From assembly GCF_003591035.1 (NCBI RefSeq), contig NZ_QYUO01000001.1, positions 310,001-374,000 on the forward strand: a stretch of DNA of 64,000 nucleotides, written 5' to 3'. Shown here piece by piece: positions 43,005-51,786 of this stretch. How positions within the stretch are numbered: position 1 is the first letter of the stretch; the number at the start of each line of letters is the position of its first letter. The notes under the pieces were generated by a model that ran no database searches, was not told where the DNA came from, and saw nothing but the letters and a program-made list of their open reading frames with translations. A program made the translations under genes and the position numbers. The DNA comes from Noviherbaspirillum saxi (GTDB taxonomy: Bacteria; Pseudomonadota; Gammaproteobacteria; Burkholderiales; Burkholderiaceae_D).

Positions 43005-43095
43005 GTTGTCGTCCTAAGCGTCGGTGTGCTTTATCGGTTACAGGTTGGTGTGGTGCTAATCTACGTTTGCATTTATCCAATGAAAATAGGCATTC

Positions 43096-43989
43096 ATGAA
43101 ACCTTCCTATGCAAATACGCAATCGCCGCTGTCGTTGGCCGATCTTGAACTGCTGCTGGCGCTGATACGCGGTCGCACGCTGAACGGCGCGGCTGAACGG
43201 CTGAAGGTCGATACCTCGACCGTATTCCGTTCCATCAAGCGGCTGGAAAAGGAACTGGGTGAATTGCTGTTCGAGCGCAGCCGCCAGGGGTACCTGCCGA
43301 CCGAGCTGGGGCGCGAACTTGCCGCCCATGCGGAGCGCATCGAATCGCATTTGCAGCAGGCGCGTGAAACGGCATCCAAGAGCGGCAGTGAAGCGGCCGG
43401 CGTGCTGCGCATCACGACCACCGACACCATTCTCAACGGCTTGCTGTTACCGGCGCTGGCCGGCTTTGCGTCTGCCTATCCAAAAATCGACCTTGAGCTT
43501 GTTGTCAGCAATGCGCTTGCCAATCTGAGCCAGCGCGATGCCGATGTCGCTATTCGCGCGACCCGCAAGCCGCCCGAACATCTGGTCGGCAGCCGCATCG
43601 GCACCTTGCCGTCGGGCGTGTTCGCCGCGCACGCCTATCTGCAGCGGTTCGCGCAAAAGCCGACGCTGGAAGAAATGGAATGGATAGCGCTGGACGAATC
43701 GCTGGCCGATCATCCTTCGCAAAAATGGCGACGGCAGCGGCTGCCGCGCATCCATCCGCGCTATCGCTGCAACAGCGTACTGTCGGTGGCCGGTGCGGTA
43801 GTGTGGGGCATGGGGGCTGGCGTTGTACCCTTGTTCCTGCTCAAGGACAACCCGGCGGTGAGCATGGTCGCAGGACCTTTGCCGGAACTGGAAACGGATT
43901 TGTGGATGCTGGCGCATCCGGATATTCGCCACCTGCAACGGGTGCGGTTGTTGTTCGATTTCCTGAAGAGCAATCTGTCGCTCGCATAG
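43096..43989 (+). CDS. LysR-family transcriptional regulator
   Basis: 297 residues. The winged helix (about 13-72: LADLELLLALIRGRTLNGAAERL, VDTSTVFRSIKRLEKELGELLF) is typical of LysR, followed by the effector domain (about 95-295), here of the CrgA/PecT-like group (GVLRITTTDTILNGLLLPALAGF). It is divergent from the GST gene with 91 bases between, so that gene is the likely target. The inducer is unknown. Confidence 0.93.
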   Translation: MKPSYANTQSPLSLADLELLLALIRGRTLNGAAERLKVDTSTVFRSIKRLEKELGELLFERSRQGYLPTELGRELAAHAERIESHLQQARETASKSGSEAAGVLRITTTDTILNGLLLPALAGFASAYPKIDLELVVSNALANLSQRDADVAIRATRKPPEHLVGSRIGTLPSGVFAAHAYLQRFAQKPTLEEMEWIALDESLADHPSQKWRRQRLPRIHPRYRCNSVLSVAGAVVWGMGAGVVPLFLLKDNPAVSMVAGPLPELETDLWMLAHPDIRHLQRVRLLFDFLKSNLSLA

Positions 43990-44133
43990 ATCCGAATCGA
44001 CTGTGCAGCCGGGTTTGATCGGCGACAGGCAGCGTTTGGCTTTGTCGTTGCGCAAGTTCAAGAAGAATGGGCGTGAATTCTGTTACATCTGGAGAAGCCC
44101 GCATTTTCATCATCGAACCACGGAGACTTGTTC

Positions 44134-44703
44134 ATGACTCGCCTGTTGATGCTGTCGACGCTACTCGCGCTGGCCCCGGCTGCCGTTGCCGACGACGATT
44201 TCAGCGGGGCCTGGGTTGCTTCGCTATGTCCGCCCGGCGTGCAGCGCGAATCGGGCCAGTGTGCCAACTTCGTGCTTGAACTGCACCAGCAAGACGACCG
44301 CTTGTGCGGCGCGCACCTGTTTTCCACGGCCGGCGCGGAACGCATCGATGAAGGCGCGGCGCCTTCCATCAGCGGAGAGATTTCCAACGGTGTCGTCAAT
44401 GCTATTGCCATCAGTGGGCGTGCACCGATACGGGTGCGCGCGGAAATCCGCAAGAGCGGTGCAACGCTGCAATGGTTGCGGCAGGATAATCCCCGCGGCG
44501 ACTATTTGTTGCCCCCTTCTGCGCGCCTGACCAAAGCCAGAAAAAAAACCTTGTTCGCGCCACTGTTCGAGCAGGAACTGAAGGCGGCATGTTCATCGGT
44601 ATTCGCAATGGCTGCCGAAGCAGCCGCCCGGCAAAAGGCGCAACAGGCCGCTCCGGACACGTCCGGCCGGACCGGGACACCGCCGGAACCCCCAACGCGC
44701 TAA
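44134..44703 (+). CDS. Exported hypothetical protein
   Basis: The ATG at 44134, seven bases after GGAGA, gives 189 residues. A signal peptide (about 1-20, MTRLLMLSTLLALAPAAVA) leads into a beta-rich domain with four cysteines (SLCPPGVQRESGQCANF, RLCGAH, KAACSS). FSGAWVASLCPP and LELHQQDDRLCGAHLF resemble small periplasmic lipocalin-like domains, but no family was recognised. The tail is Ala/Pro-rich. Lone gene. Confidence 0.72.
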   Translation: MTRLLMLSTLLALAPAAVADDDFSGAWVASLCPPGVQRESGQCANFVLELHQQDDRLCGAHLFSTAGAERIDEGAAPSISGEISNGVVNAIAISGRAPIRVRAEIRKSGATLQWLRQDNPRGDYLLPPSARLTKARKKTLFAPLFEQELKAACSSVFAMAAEAAARQKAQQAAPDTSGRTGTPPEPPTR

Positions 44704-44872
44704 ATCTTCTTAGAAGAACACACGCTCTTTCAAGATTTTCTCCGGCCTGAGGACTGCTACATTGCTATGCGTGCCCGGTTGATCCCGGTTATGCATGCGT
44801 CATCAAGTTGTGCCATGCGCCCGTATCCGGCGCGCATGTCCCAGTAGTCTCCTCAGTGTCTCCTGGGGTTTC

Positions 44873-44906
44873 GGGGTGGAGATGAAATGTCTCCATCCCT
44901 TTTTTT
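44873..44906 (+). terminator. Rho-independent terminator
   Basis: GGGTGGAGA-TGAAATG-TCTCCATCC followed by CTTTTTTT on the plus strand, 170 bases after the exported hypothetical gene and 12 bases before the end of the convergent transpeptidase gene. Confidence 0.78.
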
Positions 44907-44918
44907 GCGCCCACAATA

Positions 44919-45401
44919 TCAACCGCAGATAGCAACCGGCGTTCCTGCGGGAACGAGCTCAAACAGTTCAATGATGTCAGCGTTGCGCATGCGAACGCAG
45001 CCTATCGATGCGGGTATGCCCATCGGTGCGGTGTCGGGGCAGCCGTGGATATAGATATAGCGGCGCATCGTATCGACATCGCCCAGGCGGTTGATGCCGG
45101 GTTCGCAACCGGATAGCCAAAGAATGCGCGACAGGATCCAGTCGCGTTCCGGCTGCTGTGCCGCCAACGCGGGAGAGTGGATTTCGCCGGTCGCGCGGCG
45201 GCCGACAAACACGGTGCCGGCCGGCATGCCTGCGCCGATTTTGGCCCGAATGATATGCGCGCCGCGCGGCGTGCAATTGCTGCCTTGCTGTTCGCCAGGA
45301 CCGTTGGCGGCGGTCGAGATGGAATAAGAGCGCAGACGGCTGCCGCTGTCGTCGAACAGTGCTAGCGTCTGGTGCGGAATGCTGATCAGGATGCGCGGCA
45401 T
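44919..45401 (-). CDS. L,D-transpeptidase (YkuD-domain) family protein
   Basis: 160 residues, essentially one YkuD domain: ISIPHQTLALFDDSG at the N-terminus and the catalytic block IYIHGCPDTAPMGIPASIGCVRMRNADI, where His and the second Cys form the active site. These enzymes make 3-3 peptidoglycan cross-links or attach lipoprotein. There is no obvious signal peptide, which is odd for a periplasmic enzyme; some short members (YbiS-like or ErfK-like cores) share this. Transcribed alone. Confidence 0.9.
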   Translation of the reverse strand: MPRILISIPHQTLALFDDSGSRLRSYSISTAANGPGEQQGSNCTPRGAHIIRAKIGAGMPAGTVFVGRRATGEIHSPALAAQQPERDWILSRILWLSGCEPGINRLGDVDTMRRYIYIHGCPDTAPMGIPASIGCVRMRNADIIELFELVPAGTPVAICG

Positions 45402-45483
45402 GATGAAGGCTTGTGTAGCAGATGACAGCTACGATAGCAGCCCTCATGCCGTCAAACAAGCATACGTCTAAGGCGGCGCCTAC

Positions 45484-46374
45484 CTAAGCACGCAGCATAC
45501 TGCGCCACTTTCCGAAGATGCCCAGTGCCAGTGCGGTTGCACACAGTACGGTCGCAATACCGGCCACCGTGCCGAGGGTCACCGCTTCGCCAAGGAACAG
45601 CCAGGCCCAGATCGATGCGGTCGCCGGGACCAGGAAGGTGACAGTGATCGCCTTGCTCGCGCCTTCGGTCGCAATCAGATGGAAGAACAGTGCATAGGCC
45701 AGCCCGGTACAGACTACGCCAAGAAAAATGACCGAGATCGCAACCGTCCAGTTCAGGTTCGCTGCCGCTTGCGGCAGGTCGGGCAAGGCGAACGGTAACA
45801 GCGCCAGCGATGCGGTGATTTGACTGCCGGTCGCGGTCGCCAGCGAGGGCAGGCTGCTCGCCTTCATCCGTGTATAGGTCGCCGCGTAACCGTAGCAAAC
45901 AGCCGCGCCCATACCGGCCATCACGCCGAGCAGCGTATACAGCGTGACTTCGGTCGGGCCAACCCCCACCAGCACCGCAACGCCCATCAATCCGAGCACG
46001 CATGCGGCCATGCGTGACGCAGTCATTCGTTCCGACAGCAGCAGAAAGCCGAACAGGCCGGTAAAGATCGGTGCGAGCGAATTCATCGTCGCCATGTAGG
46101 CCGATGGAATATGCAAGGCAGACCAGGCAAACAGTGCAAACGGGATCGCGGTATTGAACAAGCCGATGATGAGATAGGTGCGGGCATTTTCACGCCAGCC
46201 GAACTCGATCCCGCGCGAGCGCGCAAACAGATAAAGCGCTGCGCCGCCAAGCAGGGCGCGCAGGAAGGTCGTCAGGATGGGGCCCAGTGCCGGCGACGCG
46301 ATACGCATCAGCATGAAGCTGGTTCCCCAGATTGCGCCGAGCAGTATCAATCTCAACAGATTGGCGGTGGACAT
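45484..46374 (-). CDS. EamA/DMT-family transporter
   Basis: 296 residues, two EamA repeats of five helices each (about 5-140 and 150-285). Conserved segments are AIWGTSFMLMRIASPALGP, SAYMATMNSLAPIFTGLFGFLLLSERMTASRM and VFLGVVCTGLAYALFFHLIATEGASKAITVTFLVPATASIWAWLFLGEAV. Substrates in this family include amino acids and other metabolites; none can be assigned here. No transcription partner. A palindrome at 46532-46548 lies upstream between it and azlC. Confidence 0.93.
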   Translation of the reverse strand: MSTANLLRLILLGAIWGTSFMLMRIASPALGPILTTFLRALLGGAALYLFARSRGIEFGWRENARTYLIIGLFNTAIPFALFAWSALHIPSAYMATMNSLAPIFTGLFGFLLLSERMTASRMAACVLGLMGVAVLVGVGPTEVTLYTLLGVMAGMGAAVCYGYAATYTRMKASSLPSLATATGSQITASLALLPFALPDLPQAAANLNWTVAISVIFLGVVCTGLAYALFFHLIATEGASKAITVTFLVPATASIWAWLFLGEAVTLGTVAGIATVLCATALALGIFGKWRSMLRA

Positions 46375-46531
46375 AGGTATCGGCCTCTAAAAAAGAATCG
46401 GACAACTTGGCATCGAACAAGCGCAATACGGAACAGGATTGGGATCAGGATAGCGATTGAAACATGTGGGGCAGAGTGAGGATTGTAGGAGGCGATATGC
46501 CAAACCGCTAACGACATTTATTGACATGACC

Positions 46532-46548
46532 TGTTAGTAAAACTAACA
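46532..46548. promoter_or_regulatory. Palindromic candidate operator between EamA and azlC genes
   Basis: TGTTAGT-AAA-ACTAACA, perfect 7-bp arms, in the divergent promoter region 108 bases before azlC. Symmetry and placement suggest a regulator site. No regulator gene is adjacent. Confidence 0.4.
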
Positions 46549-46655
46549 AGCGAGCATGCGTCGGGCAATCATCGCGCTGCCATGCGACGCTGCGCAAGAA
46601 TGTACAAGCGCGTCGTTTCCATTCGTACTAATATCCGCGGCTGAAAGGAATTTTC

Positions 46656-47390
46656 ATGTCGCATCCTACCCGCCTGTCCAGCTTTGCCGCCGGCGCGCGC
46701 GATACCTTGCCGATGCTGGTCGGCGCCGCGCCGTTCGGCATTATTTTCGGCACCCTTGTCACCGCCGGCCCGCTTGCCGCATGGCAGGGACAGCTGATGT
46801 CGCTCAGCGTGTATGCCGGTTCCAGCCAATTCATTGCGGTCGGGCTGGTGGCCAGCCATACCGGCATGCTGGTCATCTGGCTGACCACCTTCATTGTCAA
46901 CCTGCGTCACATGTTGTATGCAGCGACCCTGTTGCCGTACGTTGCGCATCTGCCGGCGCGGTGGCGCTGGGCGCTCGGTTTTTTCATGACCGATGAAACC
47001 TTTGCGGTCATGAACGGCTATTACCGGCAGCACCCGAATGCTCCGCTTGGGCATTGGTATTTTCTCGGTTCCTGCATGTCGATGTACGTCAACTGGCAGA
47101 CCTGGACCGTGGTCGGTCTCCTGTTCGGCGCGGTGTTCCCGCAACTGCAGTCGCTGGGACTCGATTTCGCCATGGTGGCAACCTTTATTGCGATCGTGGT
47201 GCCGCAACTGACGCGGCTTCCGCATTTCTGTGCCGCTGTGGCGGCCGGCAGCTTTGCCTATCTGCTGCGCGATCTTCCCTACAAACTGGGCCTGATGTCG
47301 GCAGTATTGACCGGCGTCGCCGTGGGAATGATGCTGTCGCGCTGGCAGGCAAGATCGGAGGCAATCGCCGACAACAAGGAGCCGGCATGA
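46656..47390 (+). CDS. azlC: AzlC-family branched-chain amino acid exporter subunit
   Basis: 244 residues. AzlC with AzlD forms an exporter of branched-chain amino acids in the inner membrane (E. coli YgaZ/YgaH). The family blocks are GARDTLPMLVGAAPFGIIFGTL, SLSVYAGSSQFIAVGL and NLRHMLYAATLLPYV, and five or six membrane helices are predicted. RBS GAAAGGA. Its stop overlaps the azlD start (ATGA), showing translational coupling. Confidence 0.95.
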   Translation: MSHPTRLSSFAAGARDTLPMLVGAAPFGIIFGTLVTAGPLAAWQGQLMSLSVYAGSSQFIAVGLVASHTGMLVIWLTTFIVNLRHMLYAATLLPYVAHLPARWRWALGFFMTDETFAVMNGYYRQHPNAPLGHWYFLGSCMSMYVNWQTWTVVGLLFGAVFPQLQSLGLDFAMVATFIAIVVPQLTRLPHFCAAVAAGSFAYLLRDLPYKLGLMSAVLTGVAVGMMLSRWQARSEAIADNKEPA

Positions 47391-47713
47391 ATGCGACCTG
47401 GATGATACTCGGCATGGCGGCGATCACCGTCGCTATCAAGGCGACGATCTTCGTGCTGGGCGGACGGATAGTGTTCCCACCGTTGCTGCAACAGGCACTC
47501 GGCTTTGTACCGGTCACCGTGCTGACGGCGATCATCGTCCCGATGATCCTGGCGCCGCATGGCGAAGGACTGGAACTGACATGGCGCAATCCGCAACTGG
47601 TCGCCGCGATTGCCGCAGTGCTGGTGTGTGCAGGAACACGCCGTCAATTGCTGACGATTGTCGTTGCTCTTTGCGTGTTTTTTGGCTGGCAGTTCGGTGT
47701 GCTTGCCACATAG
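47387..47713 (+). CDS. azlD: AzlD-family branched-chain amino acid exporter small subunit
   Basis: 108 residues with three or four membrane helices (MILGMAAITVAIKATIFVLG, LGFVPVTVLTAIIVPMIL, LVAAIAAVLVCAGTRRQLLTIVVAL). Family length and the GFVPVTVLTA block identify AzlD. The ATG overlaps the azlC stop, and AAGGAG lies seven bases upstream inside azlC. Followed by a two-stem terminator. Confidence 0.94.
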   Translation: MNATWMILGMAAITVAIKATIFVLGGRIVFPPLLQQALGFVPVTVLTAIIVPMILAPHGEGLELTWRNPQLVAAIAAVLVCAGTRRQLLTIVVALCVFFGWQFGVLAT

Positions 47714-47773
47714 CTAAGCAATCTTCGTCGAGTTGCGTAAAGCTGCTGCATCATTTCGTTAGCAATCCGCCAA

Positions 47774-47819
47774 GCCTGCGCCTGCTGATCACCATCGCAG
47801 GAAGCCCGCAGGCCTTTTT
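47774..47819 (+). terminator. Terminator after azlCD
   Basis: Nested stems GCCTGCG/CGCAGGC and CCTGC/GCAGG, then CTTTTTC. It separates azlCD from the siaABCD operon. Confidence 0.68.
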
Positions 47820-47882
47820 CATTGCAGAGCAGCAGAATGGCTGTCAAAATTTCCATTATTCATCATTTTTGCTGGAGAAGAG

Positions 47883-49874
47883 ATGGCACGCGTGTTCGGA
47901 CTTCGCGGAAAATCCGTTCTTGCGCTGCTCGCTACCTGTGTATTCGTATTGCTGATGGCAAGCGTGGCCGGTTGGCAGGCCGTCGCGTCGGTGCGTTCCC
48001 ATCTCGGAACTGCATTTACCCGTAACTTCACCCTGCTCAACCGCGAGCGCATTCTCGCGCCCGTGACGCGGGAACTTGCCTTGTCGCTGCGCCTGGGGCG
48101 TTCCGAAGCGATCCGCCTGTGGCTGCTCGACGAAAACGATCCCGAGAAAAAAGCGCGGGCGCTGCATGAGGCGGAAAGCTTCCGCCAGGACTTTTCCAAC
48201 AAGTCTTATTTCATTGTCTCGGCCTTGTCGAATCACTATTATTTCGGCGACGCGAAGTCGCCGCAGACCACGGCTCCGCGCTATACCGCCGAGGCCAGCG
48301 ATCCGACCGACGCATGGTTCTTCAACACCATGAAAACCGATGCGGTGTTCAATATCAACGTCGATCCGGACGTCAAGCTTGAGGTAACCAAGATCTGGTT
48401 CAATGTGTTGGTGCGCGATGGCGAGCGCAAGATCGGCTTGAGCGGCACCGGGTTGGATCTGTCCGACTTCGTGCGCGATTTCATCGGCACCAAGGAACCC
48501 GGGGTGACGCCGCTGATCGTCGATGTCAACGGCGCGGTGCAGGCGCATCCCGACAGTCGCCATATCGCCTTCAATTCCGCCACCAGTACCGCCGCCAGCG
48601 ACAAATCGCTGTTTGGACTGCTCTCCGGCGCCGGGGATGCCGAGGTTGCGCGGACCGCGCTGGAGGCTGCCGCACGCCGCCCCGGCGAAGCAGAACTGTT
48701 CGAGGCCAGCCTGCATGGCAAGAAGCAGATGCTGGCCGTGGCCTTCATCCCGGAATTGAAATGGCATGTGCTGACCGCCGTCGACCTGGATGCGGCCGAA
48801 GTCCTCGATGAGAATCTGCTCATCTGGATTGCGGCTGCGGTTGTCATCCTGCTTGCCGCCGTGATGGCTGGATTCGTATTCGCGCTGAACCGCCTGATGC
48901 TGTCGCCGCTGGTCAGGCTGACCCAGTCGGCGCGCGAGATGGCCGCCGGGAATTATTCGCTCGCATTGCCGCCGGCACGCAACGATGAAATCGGAGAACT
49001 GACCGCTGCCTTCGGTGCGATGGCCGGCAAGGTCCGTCACCACACCGGCGAACTGGAAGACATGGTGCGCGAACGCACCCGTGCGCTGGTCGACGCCAAC
49101 CGGGAAATGAGCGTCGCGCACAAGAAGATCAGCGATTCGATTTCGTATGCGAGCCTGATCCAGCGCGCCATTCTGCCCGACCGTGAACTCGCCGGTGCGC
49201 TGGGCGACAATCATGTCGTATTGTGGCGGCCGCGCGATGTGGTGGGCGGCGATTTTTACGTGTATCGAAAGGTGGATAACGGTTGCCTGCTCGGCGTGGT
49301 CGATTGCGCCGGCCATGGCGTGCCCGGCGCGTTCATGACCATGCTGGCGCGCGCGGCCATCGATCAGGCGATCGATGAAGCCGGCGCCGCCGATCCAGCC
49401 GGCATTCTGGCGCGCACCGATCATGCGATGCGCGCGATGCTGCATGCCGGCGGACACCAGCGTGACATTGCCACCATGATGGATGCCGGTCTCGTGCATA
49501 TCGACTTCGGCACGCGCCGCCTTACCTTTGCCGGCGCCAAGATCGCCCTTTATTGGAGCGACGGCCAGACCGTCGAAACCGTCAAGGGCGCACGTCGCTC
49601 GCTGGGCGATCGACAGCCTGGGCAGTATGGCAACGAGACGCTGGATCTGCTGCCGGCGCGGACCTTTTACCTGACGACCGATGGCTTCCTCGATCAGGCC
49701 GGCGGCGAAAAAGGTTTCGGTTTTGGCAATGTCCGTTTTGTCGACATGCTGCGCCAGCATGCGAACCGGCCGCTATCCGAGCAGGGCGACGCATTTGCTT
49801 CTACACTGGCTGCTTACCAGGGAAGCCACCAGCAGCGCGATGACATAACGATAATATGCTTTCGGTTTGCCTGA
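47883..49874 (+). CDS. siaA: SiaA: membrane sensor PP2C-type Ser/Thr phosphatase
   Basis: 663 residues: membrane helix (about 8-30), periplasmic dCache-like sensor (about 45-290), second helix (about 307-330), HAMP (about 330-385), coiled-coil linker, and a SpoIIE-type PP2C phosphatase (about 415-660; VGGDFYVYRKVDNGCLLGVVDCAGHGVPGAFMTML, then TDGFLDQAGG and RDDITIICFRF) with metal-binding aspartates kept. By analogy with Pseudomonas aeruginosa SiaA it dephosphorylates SiaC, turning on SiaD. It is the first gene of a siaABCD operon with RBS GGAGAAG; neighbours follow at 30, 17 and -4 bases. Confidence 0.92.
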   Translation: MARVFGLRGKSVLALLATCVFVLLMASVAGWQAVASVRSHLGTAFTRNFTLLNRERILAPVTRELALSLRLGRSEAIRLWLLDENDPEKKARALHEAESFRQDFSNKSYFIVSALSNHYYFGDAKSPQTTAPRYTAEASDPTDAWFFNTMKTDAVFNINVDPDVKLEVTKIWFNVLVRDGERKIGLSGTGLDLSDFVRDFIGTKEPGVTPLIVDVNGAVQAHPDSRHIAFNSATSTAASDKSLFGLLSGAGDAEVARTALEAAARRPGEAELFEASLHGKKQMLAVAFIPELKWHVLTAVDLDAAEVLDENLLIWIAAAVVILLAAVMAGFVFALNRLMLSPLVRLTQSAREMAAGNYSLALPPARNDEIGELTAAFGAMAGKVRHHTGELEDMVRERTRALVDANREMSVAHKKISDSISYASLIQRAILPDRELAGALGDNHVVLWRPRDVVGGDFYVYRKVDNGCLLGVVDCAGHGVPGAFMTMLARAAIDQAIDEAGAADPAGILARTDHAMRAMLHAGGHQRDIATMMDAGLVHIDFGTRRLTFAGAKIALYWSDGQTVETVKGARRSLGDRQPGQYGNETLDLLPARTFYLTTDGFLDQAGGEKGFGFGNVRFVDMLRQHANRPLSEQGDAFASTLAAYQGSHQQRDDITIICFRFA

Positions 49875-49904
49875 GCGCGAAGCGGAATAACGAAGGGAGA
49901 AACC

Positions 49905-50444
49905 ATGCAGATCGATCTTTTCTCGCTGCAGCAAACGTATAACCAGCAGCGCATCATGCTGTGCTTTAACGGGCCGCTGACCAAGAGCCTGATCGAGGAA
50001 ATCGGACATGCGCTGCGCAATTACATGGAACGCGAACATGCGACCGCTTCGTCGTCCATGGATGTGTTCGGCGCGTATATCGAAATGACGCAAAACATAC
50101 GTCACTACGCATCGAGCCGGGGATGGAGTGATGCCGATGCGTCGGCGACAGTGGTGATTGCGCGCGATGCCGAAGGCCGCTACGTGGTTTCGGCCGGCAA
50201 TATCGTCGACAGCACCGACGGCAACTCCCTCGCCGCGCGCGTCAATGCGCTCGGTGCGCTGGACAAGGCGGCGCTCAAGGCGCAATACAAGGAGCAATTG
50301 CGCAAGCCCCGTTCCGAAGGAAGCGCCAGCGGCGCCGGACTGGGCTTGATCGACCTGGCGCGCAAGGCGAGCGAACCGCTGGCCTGTTCGCTGCAGACCC
50401 TGGATGACGGCCGTGCGTTCTTCAGTATTCGTGTCGTGATGTAA
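49905..50444 (+). CDS. siaB: SiaB: SiaC kinase (DUF6272 family)
   Basis: 179 residues. SiaB is a GHKL-like kinase that phosphorylates SiaC and so opposes SiaA. Family blocks include LSLQQTYNQQRIMLCFNGPLT-type start (here FSLQQTYNQQ), YIEMTQNIRHYASSRGW (the N-box-like helix with Glu and Asn) and GSASGAGLGLIDLARKASEPL (glycine-rich nucleotide loop). The start has RBS AGGGAG. It is placed between siaA and siaC as in Pseudomonas. The role is inferred from synteny and motifs. Confidence 0.9.
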   Translation: MQIDLFSLQQTYNQQRIMLCFNGPLTKSLIEEIGHALRNYMEREHATASSSMDVFGAYIEMTQNIRHYASSRGWSDADASATVVIARDAEGRYVVSAGNIVDSTDGNSLAARVNALGALDKAALKAQYKEQLRKPRSEGSASGAGLGLIDLARKASEPLACSLQTLDDGRAFFSIRVVM

Positions 50445-50461
50445 TCTGGAAGGATAAATAA

Positions 50462-50842
50462 ATGGATAACCTGAATATTGGCATCACGCCATCGACGCCG
50501 GCCATCATTGCCGATGCAGCGGCCGGCACGGTCGAGATGCGCGGCGATTCTTACCCGGAAAACTCGTTCGAACTGTTTTCACCGGTCATGCGCTGGATCG
50601 AAGACTACCTGCGCGACACCTCGGGCAAACTCACATTGAACCTGCATCTGCTGTACCTCAACACCAGCAGCGTCAAGGCGATGATGGATATCTTCGATCT
50701 GCTGGAAGAGGCGCATCGCGCGGAGCGCCCGGTGGCGGTCAACTGGTATTACGACGAACAGAACGAACGAGTGGCCGAGCTGGCGGAAGAGTTCAAGGAA
50801 GACTGCAGCTTTCCTTTCCATATCACCAGCCAGGTTTCTTGA
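50462..50842 (+). CDS. siaC: SiaC: phospho-switch regulator of the diguanylate cyclase SiaD (DUF1987)
   Basis: 126 residues, the family length. Thr68 in LLYLNTSSVKAMMDIFD occupies the same residue number as the phosphorylated Thr of P. aeruginosa SiaC. Unphosphorylated SiaC binds SiaD and activates it. PENSFELFSPVMRWIEDYL is also conserved. RBS AAGGA. Its stop overlaps the TTG start of siaD (TTGA), which couples the partners translationally. Confidence 0.93.
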   Translation: MDNLNIGITPSTPAIIADAAAGTVEMRGDSYPENSFELFSPVMRWIEDYLRDTSGKLTLNLHLLYLNTSSVKAMMDIFDLLEEAHRAERPVAVNWYYDEQNERVAELAEEFKEDCSFPFHITSQVS

Positions 50843-51630
50843 TCGTGCGCGACGACAAGCATGTCGCGCCGCGGATCGAAGAGCTGCTCGCCGATCCGGC
50901 ACACAGCGAAAATCCGCTGCGGATTCCGCTCGACGATCTGTATGCGGAGTTCCGCAGCCTGCTGCACCAGATCGACCGCGTTACGCGCATCTCCGACCGC
51001 TACCAGAGCGTCAGCCAGGAAGAAAAGATCTCGCTGACCGACCGCTACCGTAAGCAGTTGCGCCAGCTGGAAAAGATCGCGCGCATTTCGGATCGCTACC
51101 AGTCGATGATGCGTGACCTCAACGAGGCGCTGAAGGATGCATCGACGCGCGACGCACTCACTGGAATCGGCAACCGGCGCATGCTGATGGACAGGGTCAA
51201 GGCCGAGGCCGCGCGCATGGAACGCATGTCGCGGCCGATGACCGTGGCGCTGCTCGATGTCGATCGTTTCAAGGCGGTCAACGATGCGCACGGCCACGAA
51301 GCCGGCGATCGCGCGCTGATCGAAATCGCGCAGGTGATCCAGTCCAGCGTGCGCGATTACGATATCTGCGGCCGCTGGGGCGGTGAGGAATTCATGGTGA
51401 TCATGCCGGAAGTCGGCGCCGCCGACGCCGCGATGGTGATCGAACGCGTGCGCAGCACGATTGCTGGACTCGACCTGCGGGTGGGCGATACCCAGCTCGT
51501 CCTATCGGCCAGTTTCGGCATTGCCGAGCGCCGGGCCGGCGAAAACGCATCCGATACCATCAATCGTGCCGATGCCGCGCTGTTCGAAGCCAAGCGCGCC
51601 GGTCGTAATCGCGCCCAAGTCGCGATTTGA
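50839..51630 (+). CDS. siaD: SiaD: SiaC-activated diguanylate cyclase
   Basis: 263 residues with a probable TTG start overlapping the siaC stop (GTG at 50845 is an alternative). An N-terminal helical stalk (about 30-105, heptad-rich, with a repeated RISDRYQS motif) is the SiaC-binding coiled coil of the family. The GGDEF domain (about 110-262) has RWGGEEF as active site and RDYD five residues before as I-site. It completes the siaABCD set controlling biofilm or aggregation through cyclic di-GMP. Confidence 0.94.
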   Translation: MIVRDDKHVAPRIEELLADPAHSENPLRIPLDDLYAEFRSLLHQIDRVTRISDRYQSVSQEEKISLTDRYRKQLRQLEKIARISDRYQSMMRDLNEALKDASTRDALTGIGNRRMLMDRVKAEAARMERMSRPMTVALLDVDRFKAVNDAHGHEAGDRALIEIAQVIQSSVRDYDICGRWGGEEFMVIMPEVGAADAAMVIERVRSTIAGLDLRVGDTQLVLSASFGIAERRAGENASDTINRADAALFEAKRAGRNRAQVAI

Positions 51631-51714
51631 AGGATCGGGTATACTAGAATCCTGCTGCCAATCGGCGGCAATCCATGCGGATATTGCTGCCGCATACACT
51701 ACGCTGTTTCCCGC

Positions 51715-51760
51715 AGCGGGGACGACCCCGCTTCCCGTTTTATTTATCGTGGACGACCAC
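51715..51760 (+). promoter_or_regulatory. Guanidine-II (mini-ykkC) riboswitch before sugE
   Basis: Two hairpins each carry the invariant ACGA loop: AGCGGGG-ACGA-CCCCGCT (51715-51732) and GTGG-ACGA-CCAC (51749-51760), separated by 16 bases. This is the minimal guanidine-II consensus. The CCAC of the second stem can alternatively pair with the Shine-Dalgarno (GGTGG, 51779-51783), so guanidine binding would free the start site of the guanidinium exporter gene. Confidence 0.92.
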
Positions 51761-51786
51761 ATACACACTAACTAGGTAGGTGGAAT

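Noticed and set aside
47856..49760. A 634-codon minus-strand frame
   Set aside because: Antisense to siaA; high GC gives long open frames in this genome. SiaA motifs and operon context are decisive.
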